Origin: JARYLZ01 sp964388275 | Lineage (GTDB): Bacteria; Bacteroidota; Ignavibacteria; SZUA-365 | Direction of reading: 5' to 3' | Assembly (NCBI GenBank): GCA_964388275.1 | Contig: CAYLZD010000010.1 | Span: 56,941 to 120,940, forward strand | DNA length: 64,000 bases | Shown: piece by piece, positions 9,745 through 18,629 of the stretch | Layout of the letters: each line of letters starts with the position of its first letter | Position numbering within the stretch: the stretch's first letter is position 1 | Notes under the pieces: generated by a model | The model's database searches: none | The model's input: the letters and a program-made list of their open reading frames with translations, nothing else | Told to the model about the DNA's origin: nothing | Translations under genes and position numbers: made by a program

Positions 9745-9890
9745 GATGAGTTCCTGGCTGCTTCGTGATAGAGCCCGCCTTCGCCGGCGCGGCCGCGGAA
9801 TGAATTGCCGGGAATAACTTATACAATCACTGACAATTATCCGAATACCGGCGCCGCTTCGTTCGGATGTCGACAAACGTGTTCCCTGCA

Positions 9891-9922
9891 AATAAAAAAG
9901 GTGTTTCTGTTCGAAACACCTT
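9891..9922 (-). terminator. Rho-independent terminator of the HU gene
   Basis: A perfect 10-bp stem (AAGGTGTTTC / GAAACACCTT, 9898-9922) with a 5-nt loop is followed on the minus strand by TTTTTTATT. It lies about 25 bp after the HU stop codon, so it terminates HU transcription before the DUF1800 gene. Confidence 0.92.
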
Positions 9923-9947
9923 GTCAGGATTCAGAGCGGGATCGCGC

Positions 9948-10247
9948 TTACTTCTTGACTCCGAGAACTGCGTCCTTCGCCTGCTTCGCGATGCGGAATT
10001 TCAGCGTCTTCTTCGCGGGAATCTTGATGCTCTCGCCCGTCGCCGGGTTGCGGCCGGTGCGCGCCTTGCGGTTGACGATGACGAGCTTGCCGAGACCCGG
10101 CATGGTGAACGACTTCTTCGCTTCCTTGCATGCCAGCGACGTGTACTCGGTGATGAATTGCTCGGCGACCTTCTTCGGCTGATTCAGCTTGTCGGCCAGA
10201 AAGTCAACGATCTGTTTCTTGGTCATCGGCTTTGCTTCCTTTGCCAT
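9948..10247 (-). CDS. HU/IHF-family DNA-binding protein
   Basis: A 99-residue nucleoid-associated protein that bends DNA non-specifically as a dimer. The core begins at MTKKQIVDFLADKLNQ, followed by the helical dimerisation part. The beta-arm consensus GRNPATGESIKIPA carries the intercalating proline. The C-terminus (LKFRIAKQAKDAV) is typical of HU. ATG 10245-10247 has AGGAG seven bases upstream and gives an N-terminal MAKEAKP leader slightly longer than E. coli HU (90 aa). It appears monocistronic: it has a strong terminator just downstream and a candidate Bacteroidota-type promoter at 10298-10328. Confidence 0.95.
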   Translation of the reverse strand: MAKEAKPMTKKQIVDFLADKLNQPKKVAEQFITEYTSLACKEAKKSFTMPGLGKLVIVNRKARTGRNPATGESIKIPAKKTLKFRIAKQAKDAVLGVKK

Positions 10248-10297
10248 GTTTTCTCCTTGTTGTGTGATATGATATTGGAACAGGAATAATGCCGCGG

Positions 10298-10328
10298 GAA
10301 ACATAAGCAAATTTTCGCCAAAGGCAAA
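10298..10328 (-). promoter_or_regulatory. Candidate Bacteroidota-type promoter of the HU gene
   Basis: Reading the minus strand, TTTG (10325-10328) is separated by exactly 19 bp from TATGTTTC (10298-10305). The Bacteroidota primary-sigma consensus is TTTG, 19-21 bp, TAnnTTTG; only the last base differs. A start site near 10291 would leave a leader of about 45 nt before the HU start codon. This is a pattern match, not proof. Confidence 0.45.
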
Positions 10329-10487
10329 CGAAAAAATCGCCGTCGACAAGGATTTCGATCAATGTTTGCAGGGCTGTGGGGATTCATGCCGCCGGGGCGG
10401 AGGCGTGAGGTGAAACGGAAAGCGCGCTGCTCCGGCCGAGGGCGGGAGGCAGCGCGCTCGAAAACGCGCGTCGAATGCGGAATCCGG

Positions 10488-10928
10488 TCAGTGTATCGCC
10501 GCTGCTATCGCTACCGTATCGGCCTTTTTGCTCCAGCAATGCGCCACGTTCGCGCAATGCCGGGCCACGCGGCAGTTGCCGTCATAAAGGGCGCGCCTTG
10601 AAACGGCGTAACGAGCGATCGCGGAATCGAAACGATACAGGGCGCAAGCGGCCAGTATGCGGATCTCGGGCACTTCGTCGCTTTTCAGGACTCTCAACAG
10701 CGGCACGATGATTTCATCGAGTTCGATGTTTTTGTAGGTGTCTTTGAGTTCCATGACCAACAGTAACGTGGACTCGCGAATGCCGACCGACCTGTCCTTC
10801 AGATTGGCGGTGATGCTGGTTTTGATTGCCCTGAGCTGCTTGGGCGGGAATGGCGCGTTGTCTTGCGCCGATGCCGGTACTGATACGGCTGCAAAGAGTA
10901 AAACAATCACGGCAAGAGCGGTTTTCAT
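10488..10928 (-). CDS. Secreted HEAT-repeat-like protein
   Basis: 146 residues with a Sec signal peptide (MKTALAVIVLLFAAVSVPASAQ, cleavage after SAQ). The mature part is helical. Segments such as DEIIVPLLRVLKSDEVPEIR and AACALYRFDSAIARYAVS look like two to three HEAT/armadillo-type helical hairpins, often protein-binding scaffolds. Start ATG at 10928 has a strong AAAGGAGGAG upstream. It is divergent from the thioredoxin-like gene (162-bp shared intergenic region). Two cysteines occur near the C-terminus (DGNCRVARHC). No specific function can be assigned. Confidence 0.75.
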   Translation of the reverse strand: MKTALAVIVLLFAAVSVPASAQDNAPFPPKQLRAIKTSITANLKDRSVGIRESTLLLVMELKDTYKNIELDEIIVPLLRVLKSDEVPEIRILAACALYRFDSAIARYAVSRRALYDGNCRVARHCANVAHCWSKKADTVAIAAAIH

Positions 10929-11090
10929 AACTCCTCCTTTATTCGGTAATCCGTCGTCTTATGCGCAATACATGGACGTGTACGCCGCCGGAGCGCCGGA
11001 TGTTTCATGCCCTTTGGAAAATATTTTTCTATTGCGATTTTCGATGAAAACGGGAATTTTATGTCATCAGAGAACAACAACAGGTAGGCA

Positions 11091-11897
11091 ATGTCATACG
11101 ACGTAAATGATTTCGAAATCGAAGTAATAGAACGCAGCCGGACTTTGCCCGTCGTTGCGGACTTCTGGGCGGAATGGTGCGCCCCTTGCAGGATGCTCGG
11201 ACCCGTGCTGGAGAAGCTGGAAGCCGAAAGCGAAGGCGCGTGGATGCTGGCGAAGGTCGACACGGAGAGCATGCCGGAAGCGGCGATGCGATACGGGGTG
11301 CGAAGCATTCCCGCGGTGAAACTCTTCGTGAACGGCGAAGTGACCGCGGAGTTCGTCGGCGCCCAGCCGGAGCATGTCATCAGGCAGTGGCTGTCGACCA
11401 ATGCTCCGCCTCAGCGGGCGAAGATCGTGGATGAAGCCGGACTCATGCTTGCACGCGGCGACGTGAAGCGCGGCCGTAAACTCTTGAGACAGGTGTTGGA
11501 TGAGGACGCGACAGACGAACGCGCCCGCGTGATGCTCGCACAGTCCCTTGCGCTGGAGTCTCCGTCAGAGGCGGCGGCTCTGGTTGAGCCGATCGAAGCG
11601 GGCTCGAGCTTCGACGACGTCGCGGAAGCGCTGAGGAATTACGCGTCCCTGCTGGCAGTGGATGCCGCCTCTCTGCCGGACGGCCGCGCCCGCGACCTCT
11701 TCGCTTCGGCTCTCGATGCGATCCGGGGCGGGGACTTCGATGCGGCGCTCGGATCTCTGATCGAAGTGATACGCCTCGACCGATGGTATAACGACGATGC
11801 CGCGCGGAAAGCCTGCCTGGCTCTATTCAAAGCGCTCGGCGAGGGACACGAGGTGACACTGCGGCACCGGAAGGAATTCAACAGGGCTCTGTATTGA
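11091..11897 (+). CDS. Thioredoxin-domain TPR protein, CnoX/YbbN-like
   Basis: 268 residues. An N-terminal thioredoxin fold (1-~105) has the active-site motif WAEWCAPCR (Cys30, Cys33) and the cis-proline region RSIPAVKLF. The rest is helical and TPR-like (GRKLLRQVLDEDATDERARV, and ALGSLIEVIRLDRW near the end). This architecture is that of CnoX (YbbN), a cytoplasmic holdase that hands clients to chaperonins and protects them from over-oxidation. Unlike E. coli CnoX (SxxC), the active site keeps both cysteines, so redox activity is plausible. No signal peptide. Start ATG 11091 is preceded by AGGTAGG. Probably monocistronic. Confidence 0.85.
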   Translation: MSYDVNDFEIEVIERSRTLPVVADFWAEWCAPCRMLGPVLEKLEAESEGAWMLAKVDTESMPEAAMRYGVRSIPAVKLFVNGEVTAEFVGAQPEHVIRQWLSTNAPPQRAKIVDEAGLMLARGDVKRGRKLLRQVLDEDATDERARVMLAQSLALESPSEAAALVEPIEAGSSFDDVAEALRNYASLLAVDAASLPDGRARDLFASALDAIRGGDFDAALGSLIEVIRLDRWYNDDAARKACLALFKALGEGHEVTLRHRKEFNRALY

Positions 11898-12107
11898 CGG
11901 CGTGAACGCCGCCGGAACGGCGGAGCGGCGAAAAAAAAACTCCGGACTATTGACTCCGGCGCTCCGTACCGTTATATTGCGGATAAGTTATATCTTAAAA
12001 TCTTTTTCCGTCAACGCAGGAGCCGGATTTCCGGAACCGGACTCCGGACGATCCGCAATTCAAGCCCCGGAAGGGGAATCACAACAACAACATAATTGGA
12101 GGAATCC

Positions 12108-13307
12108 ATGATAAAATACAACCGTATCGCATCCGCGCTGTTCGCGTTCGCGCTGCTTGCGTCCTCATCCGCGGTGTCGCAGATCGTATTCGACGGAACA
12201 CCCGGAGTTTCGGCCCCGCCTTCGACTCTGGGACCATTCACTATGGCGCCCTTCGGAGCTGATCCCGGCCCATTGTTTGTCGATGTCACGACGGCGCCGG
12301 GTCCGAACGGCGACGTCGTTTTTTCCACTGGGGTGAATCATCGGAAGGTAGGAAGCGGGTGGGCGACCTGGAGCCACGGCTATGCCGGTGACGTCTACTT
12401 CGCGACGGGCACCCAGCTGGTCATGACAATGCCGGCGAATACCCAGGCATTCTACTTCTATGCCGAGCCGAACAGCCTCAGCACGTACACCATCACCGCG
12501 ACGTCGCAGGACAACACCAGTTCCGGGCCTATCCCGGTGGTCGGCAATGCCGGCGCCAAATATTTCGGATTCTTCTCGACCAACGGCGTGGGTCTGGCTA
12601 CTATCACTGTGGATGTCCCCGCGGCGGCAAGCGGATTCGCGGTGGGTGAATTCGGAATTTTCCAGTGTGAAGCGCCTGGAATAGCGGTTTCGCTTTCTCC
12701 CTCGATGCTCTGGCCGCCGAATCATACAATGGCAAATATCAGCGCGTCGGTTACGGTGACCGGAAACTGCGGCGGTGAAATCGTCACGCTCGAGTCCGTT
12801 TCTAGCAATGAACCCGACAACGGCGACGACGACGGCAATACCGTCGATGATATCCAGGGTGTAACACTGGGTGTTGCGGACTATCAGTTCAAGGTTCGTC
12901 GCGAGCGTTCAGGCATAGGCACGGGCCGCGTCTATACGGCCACATACAAAGTGACGGATCAGTACGGCAACTGGTCGACCGGTTTCGGCACGGTAACGGT
13001 ACCGCTGAATATGAGCAAGACGGGCCCCGTCGCCTCCGCGCCCGCTATGATCGAACTCGAACAGAATTATCCCAATCCATTCAATCCCTCCACGACGATC
13101 CGTTACGGAGTGCCCGTCGACGGCCACGTGAAACTCGCGGTCTACGACATGATGGGACGTGAAGTGTCGGTCTTGTCCGATGAGGCGCATCAGGCAGGCA
13201 CTTACTCCGTGGCTTTCGATGCCGCTGATCAGCCCAGCGGAATGTACATCTACCGTTTGACGATGGACGGAGTGAGCACTTACCGCACGATGACCTTGTC
13301 GAAGTAA
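12108..13307 (+). CDS. Secreted T9SS cargo with beta-sandwich domains
   Basis: About 399 residues, with a Sec signal peptide ending near SSAVSQ. Residues ~22-185 form an extracellular beta domain resembling PEP-CTERM-type anchored protein domains (Gly/Ser/Thr rich). Residues ~190-300 begin SLSPSMLWPPNHTMANI, a motif seen in HYR/Ig-like adhesin modules, and include an acidic EPDNGDDDGN stretch that could bind Ca2+. The C-terminus is a textbook T9SS type A domain (ELEQNYPNPFNPSTTIRYG, LAVYDMMGREVSVLS, SGMYIYRLTM). Start ATG 12108 has GGAGG five bases upstream. Expected to be surface-attached or released; adhesion is a guess. Confidence 0.85.
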   Translation: MIKYNRIASALFAFALLASSSAVSQIVFDGTPGVSAPPSTLGPFTMAPFGADPGPLFVDVTTAPGPNGDVVFSTGVNHRKVGSGWATWSHGYAGDVYFATGTQLVMTMPANTQAFYFYAEPNSLSTYTITATSQDNTSSGPIPVVGNAGAKYFGFFSTNGVGLATITVDVPAAASGFAVGEFGIFQCEAPGIAVSLSPSMLWPPNHTMANISASVTVTGNCGGEIVTLESVSSNEPDNGDDDGNTVDDIQGVTLGVADYQFKVRRERSGIGTGRVYTATYKVTDQYGNWSTGFGTVTVPLNMSKTGPVASAPAMIELEQNYPNPFNPSTTIRYGVPVDGHVKLAVYDMMGREVSVLSDEAHQAGTYSVAFDAADQPSGMYIYRLTMDGVSTYRTMTLSK

Positions 13308-13327
13308 GGCAAATCATCCTCCTGCGC

Positions 13328-13357
13328 AAAACGGGCGGTGGTGACACCGCCCGTTTT
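13328..13357. terminator. Bidirectional rho-independent terminator
   Basis: A perfect 13-bp stem (AAAACGGGCGGTG / CACCGCCCGTTTT) with a 4-nt loop lies between the convergent T9SS cargo gene (ending 13307) and the BNR-propeller gene (ending 13496). The A and T ends allow termination in both directions. Confidence 0.9.
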
Positions 13358-13495
13358 CGTTCGTATGATGCGTGCCTGGGAACATAATTCGAGAAAACCT
13401 GCCGGCGAGTCGTCGGTCATCGATGCGAGGGCTTCGCATATCCGGCAGAAACATTCATCGGGTCGCATGGAACCCGGCCATGGCGCGTTTCCTAA

Positions 13496-14518
13496 TCAGA
13501 ACTCGATGAAAGAGATTGATACCACCTGGGAATCCATCAGTCCGGCATACCGCCATGTGGCGCCGGAGTCCTCGCTGCGGAAAATGCCTCCCCAAATGGT
13601 TCCGGCGTACATGCGGCGGGAATCCGCCGGATCCACGGCCAGCGCATGAACCGTGGGCACATTCAAACCTGTGCTTCGATTGTCCCAGGTTTCGCCCAAG
13701 TCGGTTGAAAGATGCACGCCTGCCTCGAAGCCGCCGATATAAATGCTTGAGTCGGCGTCCGGCACGAATGCAACCGCGTAAACGGTTCCGACATCGCCTG
13801 ACGCGGGGCGCTTTGCCCAGTTCATGCCGCCGTCGGTGGAGACGAACATCCCGTCTTCTTCCGTGCCCGCGGCCAGCAGATCGGATCTGCGGGGATGGCG
13901 GGCGATTGTTCGCACGCCCCGTGGAACGCTCACGGAGAGTTCCCATCTCGATCCGCCGTCCACGCTGATGTATATGCCGTCCTCCGCCGAACAAAGCAAA
14001 CGGCCTGGAACTGCAGGGTCGTAGAGAACCGTCGGGGTGAACGGCGGAAAACGGCGGCCGGTGTTGCATTCCAGCCAGTTTTCACCGTCATCGGTCGAAC
14101 GGAATACCCCGTACGCCGTTGCGATGGCCATGCTCCCGAGATTGTGCGGATCCAATGCGATCCCGAGCACTTCGGTAACGCGCCAGCCCGTCAGCAGTCT
14201 CCATGTCGCGCCGGCATCCTTCGAGCGGAGCACGCCGTTGCCCGACGCTATGTAAACCGTTTCCCCGCCGCTCCTGGGGTCGACCGCAAATCCGTTCGCC
14301 CTGATTCTCTGCGGACCAGTATGTATCCACGTCGTATCGTCGGTTTCGGCTTTGTGGAAGAGGCCCGTGCCGGCATTCGCCGCGCCCACAATGAACTTCC
14401 CCGATGATATCACCGACGCGTAAACGCGTGTTCTCTGCGCGACGGACGAGGGCGCGTTTCCCAGCAGCATGATTGCCGTGAACAGCAATATCCGCGTCGC
14501 GACTGCTTCACTTCTCAT
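13496..14518 (-). CDS. Secreted BNR/Asp-box beta-propeller protein
   Basis: 340 residues with a Sec signal peptide (cleavage near SSVAQ). At least six Asp-box motifs of the form S-x-D-x-G-x-x-W are visible (SKDAGATW, STDDGENW, SVDGGSRW, STDGGMNW, STDLGETW, SEDSGATW), spaced 45-55 residues. This indicates a propeller like sialidase/Ycf48-like or exo-glycosidase BNR proteins. Catalytic sialidase residues are not identifiable, so it may be a glycan- or protein-binding propeller. It has no T9SS tail. It lies 6 bp downstream of the Gfo/Idh/MocA gene and is the last gene of the minus-strand carbohydrate operon. Confidence 0.82.
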   Translation of the reverse strand: MRSEAVATRILLFTAIMLLGNAPSSVAQRTRVYASVISSGKFIVGAANAGTGLFHKAETDDTTWIHTGPQRIRANGFAVDPRSGGETVYIASGNGVLRSKDAGATWRLLTGWRVTEVLGIALDPHNLGSMAIATAYGVFRSTDDGENWLECNTGRRFPPFTPTVLYDPAVPGRLLCSAEDGIYISVDGGSRWELSVSVPRGVRTIARHPRRSDLLAAGTEEDGMFVSTDGGMNWAKRPASGDVGTVYAVAFVPDADSSIYIGGFEAGVHLSTDLGETWDNRSTGLNVPTVHALAVDPADSRRMYAGTIWGGIFRSEDSGATWRYAGLMDSQVVSISFIEF

Positions 14519-14524
14519 GGAAAA

Positions 14525-15526
14525 TCATCCGATTGCGATCCGATGTCCGCTTTCAGCCGCTTCCTGCATGGCAAGCACCGCCTGCAGAGCCTTCAGCGCG
14601 CTTTCGCCGTCGGTCTCGGGTCTTGTGCCGTGCAGAACGCAATCGCCGAACTCGCGCATCTGCTCGATGAAACTCGATAACCCTTCCTCAGGAAACCCGA
14701 TCGAACGCTTTCTTTCCGTCAGGACGTGCTCTACGGTGAGACGTTCCGCTTCGCAGGTGATTATGCCGTCGGTCCCGTATATCCGGAAAAAAAAAGTATC
14801 GAGCGTGCTGTACGATGCAAGGATGGAAACGGGAAGACCCGGTTCCATCAACAGGACCGCATTAACGGTGTCGCAGGAGGACTCCCGCATCGCGCGGCTC
14901 GACGCCTCTGCCTGTAGGTAACGGATATCGCCGAAGAAATACCTCGCCGCGTCCACGAAATGTATGCCGAGCTGCGACATCGGCAGGAGAATGCACAGAT
15001 CGGGATCGCCCTTCCAGCCCGGCATGCCGCCTTCAATGCCTGCGCGCCGCGAAAGGTTCGCCTCTGCCCCGACCGGCGTTCCAATGACGCCTGCGTCGAG
15101 GATTCGTTTAGCCTCGCGGAACGACTTCCTCCTTCTTGTATTGTGGCCCACTGAAAGCACGAGACCGGCCGCGGACGCCGCATCGATCATACTGCGCGCG
15201 TCCTCCATCGTATTCGCTATCGGTTTTTCCACGAAGACGTGCTTGCCCCGCTCCATTGCGGCGAGGGCCTGACGCGCGTGCAGGTGATTCGGAGACGCCA
15301 AAGCTACCGCGTCGATTCCCGGATCTGCGACGAGTTCCTCAAAACTGCCCGCTCCGCGGATCCCGTACTCCACCGAAACCGAATTCATCGCGTCCTCGTC
15401 GGTGTCGAAACAGGAAACGATTCTCAGATTGTCGACGGCGCCGATGGACGTGAGTATCGTTCGTCCGTGATTCCTTAGGCCGGCCTGGCCTATTCGCACC
15501 GCTCGTTTTTGTGTGGCTTCAAACAT
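14525..15526 (-). CDS. Gfo/Idh/MocA-family NAD(P)-dependent oxidoreductase
   Basis: 333 residues, cytoplasmic. An N-terminal Rossmann fold (degenerate dinucleotide loop RIGQAGLRNHGR) is followed by DAVALASPNHLHARQALAAM, the catalytic lysine motif VEKPIANT, and the C-terminal alpha/beta substrate domain. Members oxidise or reduce hydroxyls of sugars, inositols or glycosyl units. The start overlaps the 3' end of the upstream Tat glycosidase gene by 8 bp, indicating translational coupling. With the isomerase/epimerase, symporter and glycosidases upstream, it probably acts on the sugar released by the cluster. The glycine-rich loop is unusual because the canonical GxGxxG is not intact. Confidence 0.88.
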   Translation of the reverse strand: MFEATQKRAVRIGQAGLRNHGRTILTSIGAVDNLRIVSCFDTDEDAMNSVSVEYGIRGAGSFEELVADPGIDAVALASPNHLHARQALAAMERGKHVFVEKPIANTMEDARSMIDAASAAGLVLSVGHNTRRRKSFREAKRILDAGVIGTPVGAEANLSRRAGIEGGMPGWKGDPDLCILLPMSQLGIHFVDAARYFFGDIRYLQAEASSRAMRESSCDTVNAVLLMEPGLPVSILASYSTLDTFFFRIYGTDGIITCEAERLTVEHVLTERKRSIGFPEEGLSSFIEQMREFGDCVLHGTRPETDGESALKALQAVLAMQEAAESGHRIAIG

Positions 15527-17738
15527 GGCATTCGACTGAACAGTCGGAGCTTCTGTACGGCAGAATAAAAATACCGTTTTCCAGCGGGATTTTGAGGCCG
15601 TCGACTCGGGCTTCCGCTTTTCCGTCGGCGATGATCGTAAACTGGTACCTGACGCCGCGGATGAAAAGCCTCGCGGTCATTTTTTCCACGCCTTTTACGG
15701 GGGACGGACGAAGTTCAATGTGTTTGATACGGGGACGGACTCCCAGCAACTGGTCTATCATCAGCATGATTATTTCGGACCAGGCCCATACGACGATTCC
15801 GACGGGAGGCAGGGGAGGCGTCGGTCTTTCTCCGTAGAATTCCCACCATGCTCCGCTCTTTCCACCCTGAGCGCCGTACAGCCAGTCGAGCACGGCTCTC
15901 GCTTTAATGCCGTCGCCGGCCTCGAGCTGCGCCCGCGCGATGGTGACCGAAGGAAACGGCCAGGGTCCGGGCGAATCCGGTTCCGAGGCCGCATGGTAAC
16001 GTCCGTATCCGCCGCCGCTCCAGCGCTGATTCCAGAGCATTTCCATTTTTTCGAGTGTGCGTTTCGCGAGCGGGCTCCCGCCTTCGACTATGCCGAGCAC
16101 TATGGGGAGCACGGCGCTGCTGTCGGGATCGCAGTATGGGATGCTCTCTGTCGCTATGGGCATGCCCTGCGGCATGCGCTTGCGGTCGGGCGGCAGCATG
16201 ATTTTCTGGGGTTCGCCGCTCAACAGGCGTCTCTTGATGAAAGCGCCGTCTTCGATCAGCGAAAACCGGGGATGCTCGAGCATTGAATCTCGCATGCGCT
16301 CGGCCATCATTCTCCATTTCCCAGCATCCGCAGCGTTAGAGCCGAGCCGGCTCGAGATGTCCGCGAGACAATTCAGGCCCCGGATGTTCCAGGCTTGGCA
16401 TGCGATCTCGAAGCCGTCCTTTACGCCGAAGGCCGAATCCCTCTCCCAATATTCGCGGAGGTTGTGCAGCATGCCTGTCTCAGCGTCGAACACCTCGGGC
16501 CGCGTCAGGAAAGATCCCAGCGCGCGGATCTTTTTGGCGTGCTTTTTCAGCAGGGCATCGCTTCCCGACCACATCCAATGCGTCCAGAGCGAGAGCAGCA
16601 GTATGCCGTTCTGGTCCAGTTCCACGAGCTCCATGGGCCGCGTGCGGCTGGAGTCGACTGTGCCTCCCTCGCTTGTGACGGAGCGCGTGAGCATCCGGTC
16701 GAGCATAGCCGCGCTCAATTCGAGGTCGCCCGTCATGGCCGCCGCCATAGCCGATATCGCCTGATCCCGCACCCATTCGAGGTTGTATTGCCATATGGAA
16801 CCGTCCATTTTGCCGGATTTTGCGACAGCGGCTCTCAGGCAATGAATGGAGGCACGGAAGAGGTGATCCATTCCGGCGTCGCCTGTTTCCATGCGCGCGA
16901 TCCTTGCGTACCGTTTTGCTGTCGCAGCGAAGCGCTTTGCGAGGGGTACCCGCTCGAATTCCTCCCTCTTCTTGTTCAGTGTCAGCACGATGTCGCCGGT
17001 CAGAGTTCCGGCGGGAGCGATGGACGATTCGATGAAGAGATGCCGGTCGCCGACACCGGTGGCTTCGGCGGAAAACAGACTCAGCACGGCGAAGCCGGTC
17101 GATGTCAGGGTGCGCCGCTCGCGGTCCGCTTCGTATTCATCGAACAGCATGAGGTTCGGATAAAGAAGGGCGGTGATCCTGCAGTCAACGGCTGCGGCGC
17201 TGGTGTTCTCGACGGAAACCGCGCGGATCAGGGCCGGCTCTCCTTCCGGAGTGTGCAGATGCTCGGTTATCAACAGTGGTCCCGCTTTCCATTTGATTTC
17301 GAGAACCGGAACATCGTTCGTGTAAGTCCATTTCACCGATGATGACGGCGCCTCGGGAAAGTGATTTTTTCCATTCGCGGTGACCATAAGGCGCGTATTT
17401 TCCGTCCCCCTCTCCGGGTGATAAAGAAAGGTGCTCGCTTTCCGGCAGAAATGCTCGGGGTTCGAAACGAATAAGCCGCAATGCGTGCCGGCTTCAGGCG
17501 TGTCGGCCGTCTGGAGGGCGGCCTGTATCAGTCCGTTGCCCAGGAAATAGTACTCGATTCCTTTCCGCAGCGAGACGTAGTCCTGATGAAAGCGCTGTGT
17601 GCCACCGGTTCCGCCCGTCCTCGCGCCTGTCTCAGCCGGTCTTCCGCTGTTGCCGGCGGCGGCGCTGAAAACGTCGGCCGGTATTGCGGCGCCGCTTCCG
17701 GCAATCGCTGCTGCGGCTATGAATTCACGTCGTTTCAT
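15519..17738 (-). CDS. Tat-exported six-hairpin glycosidase (glucoamylase/GH15-like)
   Basis: 739 residues. The Tat signal (MKRREFIAAAAIAGSGAAIP) predicts periplasmic or surface location. An N-terminal beta-sandwich (~45-270; YVSLRKGIEYYFLGNGLIQAA) precedes an (alpha/alpha)6 barrel from about 285 with IWQYNLEWVRDQAISAMAAA and a C-terminal sandwich-like tail. WVRDQ resembles the acidic substrate-binding motif of GH15/GH65-like enzymes. ATG 17736-17738 is chosen because the Tat signal starts there; the open frame upstream is shadow of the isomerase gene. Probably hydrolyses or phosphorolyses an oligosaccharide. The exact GH family is unsure, and the catalytic acid/base could not be assigned. 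Confidence 0.78.
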   Translation of the reverse strand: MKRREFIAAAAIAGSGAAIPADVFSAAAGNSGRPAETGARTGGTGGTQRFHQDYVSLRKGIEYYFLGNGLIQAALQTADTPEAGTHCGLFVSNPEHFCRKASTFLYHPERGTENTRLMVTANGKNHFPEAPSSSVKWTYTNDVPVLEIKWKAGPLLITEHLHTPEGEPALIRAVSVENTSAAAVDCRITALLYPNLMLFDEYEADRERRTLTSTGFAVLSLFSAEATGVGDRHLFIESSIAPAGTLTGDIVLTLNKKREEFERVPLAKRFAATAKRYARIARMETGDAGMDHLFRASIHCLRAAVAKSGKMDGSIWQYNLEWVRDQAISAMAAAMTGDLELSAAMLDRMLTRSVTSEGGTVDSSRTRPMELVELDQNGILLLSLWTHWMWSGSDALLKKHAKKIRALGSFLTRPEVFDAETGMLHNLREYWERDSAFGVKDGFEIACQAWNIRGLNCLADISSRLGSNAADAGKWRMMAERMRDSMLEHPRFSLIEDGAFIKRRLLSGEPQKIMLPPDRKRMPQGMPIATESIPYCDPDSSAVLPIVLGIVEGGSPLAKRTLEKMEMLWNQRWSGGGYGRYHAASEPDSPGPWPFPSVTIARAQLEAGDGIKARAVLDWLYGAQGGKSGAWWEFYGERPTPPLPPVGIVVWAWSEIIMLMIDQLLGVRPRIKHIELRPSPVKGVEKMTARLFIRGVRYQFTIIADGKAEARVDGLKIPLENGIFILPYRSSDCSVECHV

Positions 17739-17761
17739 TTTCGGATGATTTTCGTGATGGA

Positions 17762-18607
17762 TTATCGGCTCTCGAGCATTCGATGTATGGTGGCGAGATT
17801 TTTGCGCGACATCTCGAGGAGCGGCTCGCAGTGCGTTTCTATCGTCACGTGACCGAGTATGCCGTCGCGGGCGAGCGCGGCAAGCTGTCCCTGCCAGTCG
17901 ACCGTCCCTTCGCCGACAGGGAGGCAGCGGATCAGAGCTCCTTCTGTTGTGTCCTTGACATGCGCGTTGACGATGAATTCTTTCAAGGCCTCGTATCCTT
18001 CCGGGAACGGCCGTTCTCCCGTGCCTACGCAGTTGGCCGCGTCCCAGTTGGCCCGCACAGACGGGTGATCGACGGCGCGGAGGAAATCCGCCGTCGCGCT
18101 GCCTGAATCGCAATGATAGCCCGGCTCGTTTTCAATGGCGAGCATTATGCCGGATTTTGCGCACATCTCTCCCGCCCGGATCATGTGTTCGACCGCGGGC
18201 CGATGCTCTCCGGGTTGATCCGTTTCCCTGATGAAGCCGAACGCTATTATGATGTGAACTCCCAATTCCAGGGCGCTGTCGATGGAACGGGGCAAAATAT
18301 CGGAAAGTTCTTTCTTTATTTCGTACCGCTCGCCGCAGCCGCGCTTGAATATGCCGGGCGACACGGCCGTAATGCGCAGCTCTTCATTCCGCAGCATGTC
18401 CTTCAGCAGGTCGTGGTCGCTTTTGTCGAAGTAAGGGAAACGCCGTCCGCCTGCGCAGCGAAGCTCGTATTTTCGAACACCCCATGACAATCCGGTTCCA
18501 AGCGCCGTCCGCAGATCGGAGGCTATCTCGTCGGTCACAAAACCGACGTCCGGGATGACGCTCTCATGCGAGTCCGCCGTGTCGTGCCGGGAATTTCCGT
18601 TCTTCAT
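17762..18607 (-). CDS. Sugar phosphate isomerase/epimerase-like TIM-barrel protein
   Basis: 281 residues of the xylose-isomerase-like TIM-barrel superfamily (IolE/IolI, hydroxypyruvate isomerase, tagatose epimerase). Candidate metal ligands are seen in order: Glu in LAIENEPGYH, Asp in ANWDAANC, His in VNAHVKD and Glu in VTIETHCEP. These proteins isomerise, epimerise or dehydrate sugars or sugar acids using a divalent metal. It sits between the symporter gene (22-bp gap) and the Tat glycosidase gene (23-bp gap) in one operon, suggesting intracellular conversion of the imported sugar before or after the Gfo/Idh/MocA step. Substrate unknown. Confidence 0.87.
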   Translation of the reverse strand: MKNGNSRHDTADSHESVIPDVGFVTDEIASDLRTALGTGLSWGVRKYELRCAGGRRFPYFDKSDHDLLKDMLRNEELRITAVSPGIFKRGCGERYEIKKELSDILPRSIDSALELGVHIIIAFGFIRETDQPGEHRPAVEHMIRAGEMCAKSGIMLAIENEPGYHCDSGSATADFLRAVDHPSVRANWDAANCVGTGERPFPEGYEALKEFIVNAHVKDTTEGALIRCLPVGEGTVDWQGQLAALARDGILGHVTIETHCEPLLEMSRKNLATIHRMLESR

Positions 18608-18629
18608 CTCTATATCCCCTTCCGTATGA

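Noticed and set aside
11927..11960. Hairpin and A-rich tract after the thioredoxin-like gene as a plus-strand terminator
   Set aside because: The tract after the GC dyad is poly-A, not poly-T, on the plus strand, so it does not fit a terminator for that gene.
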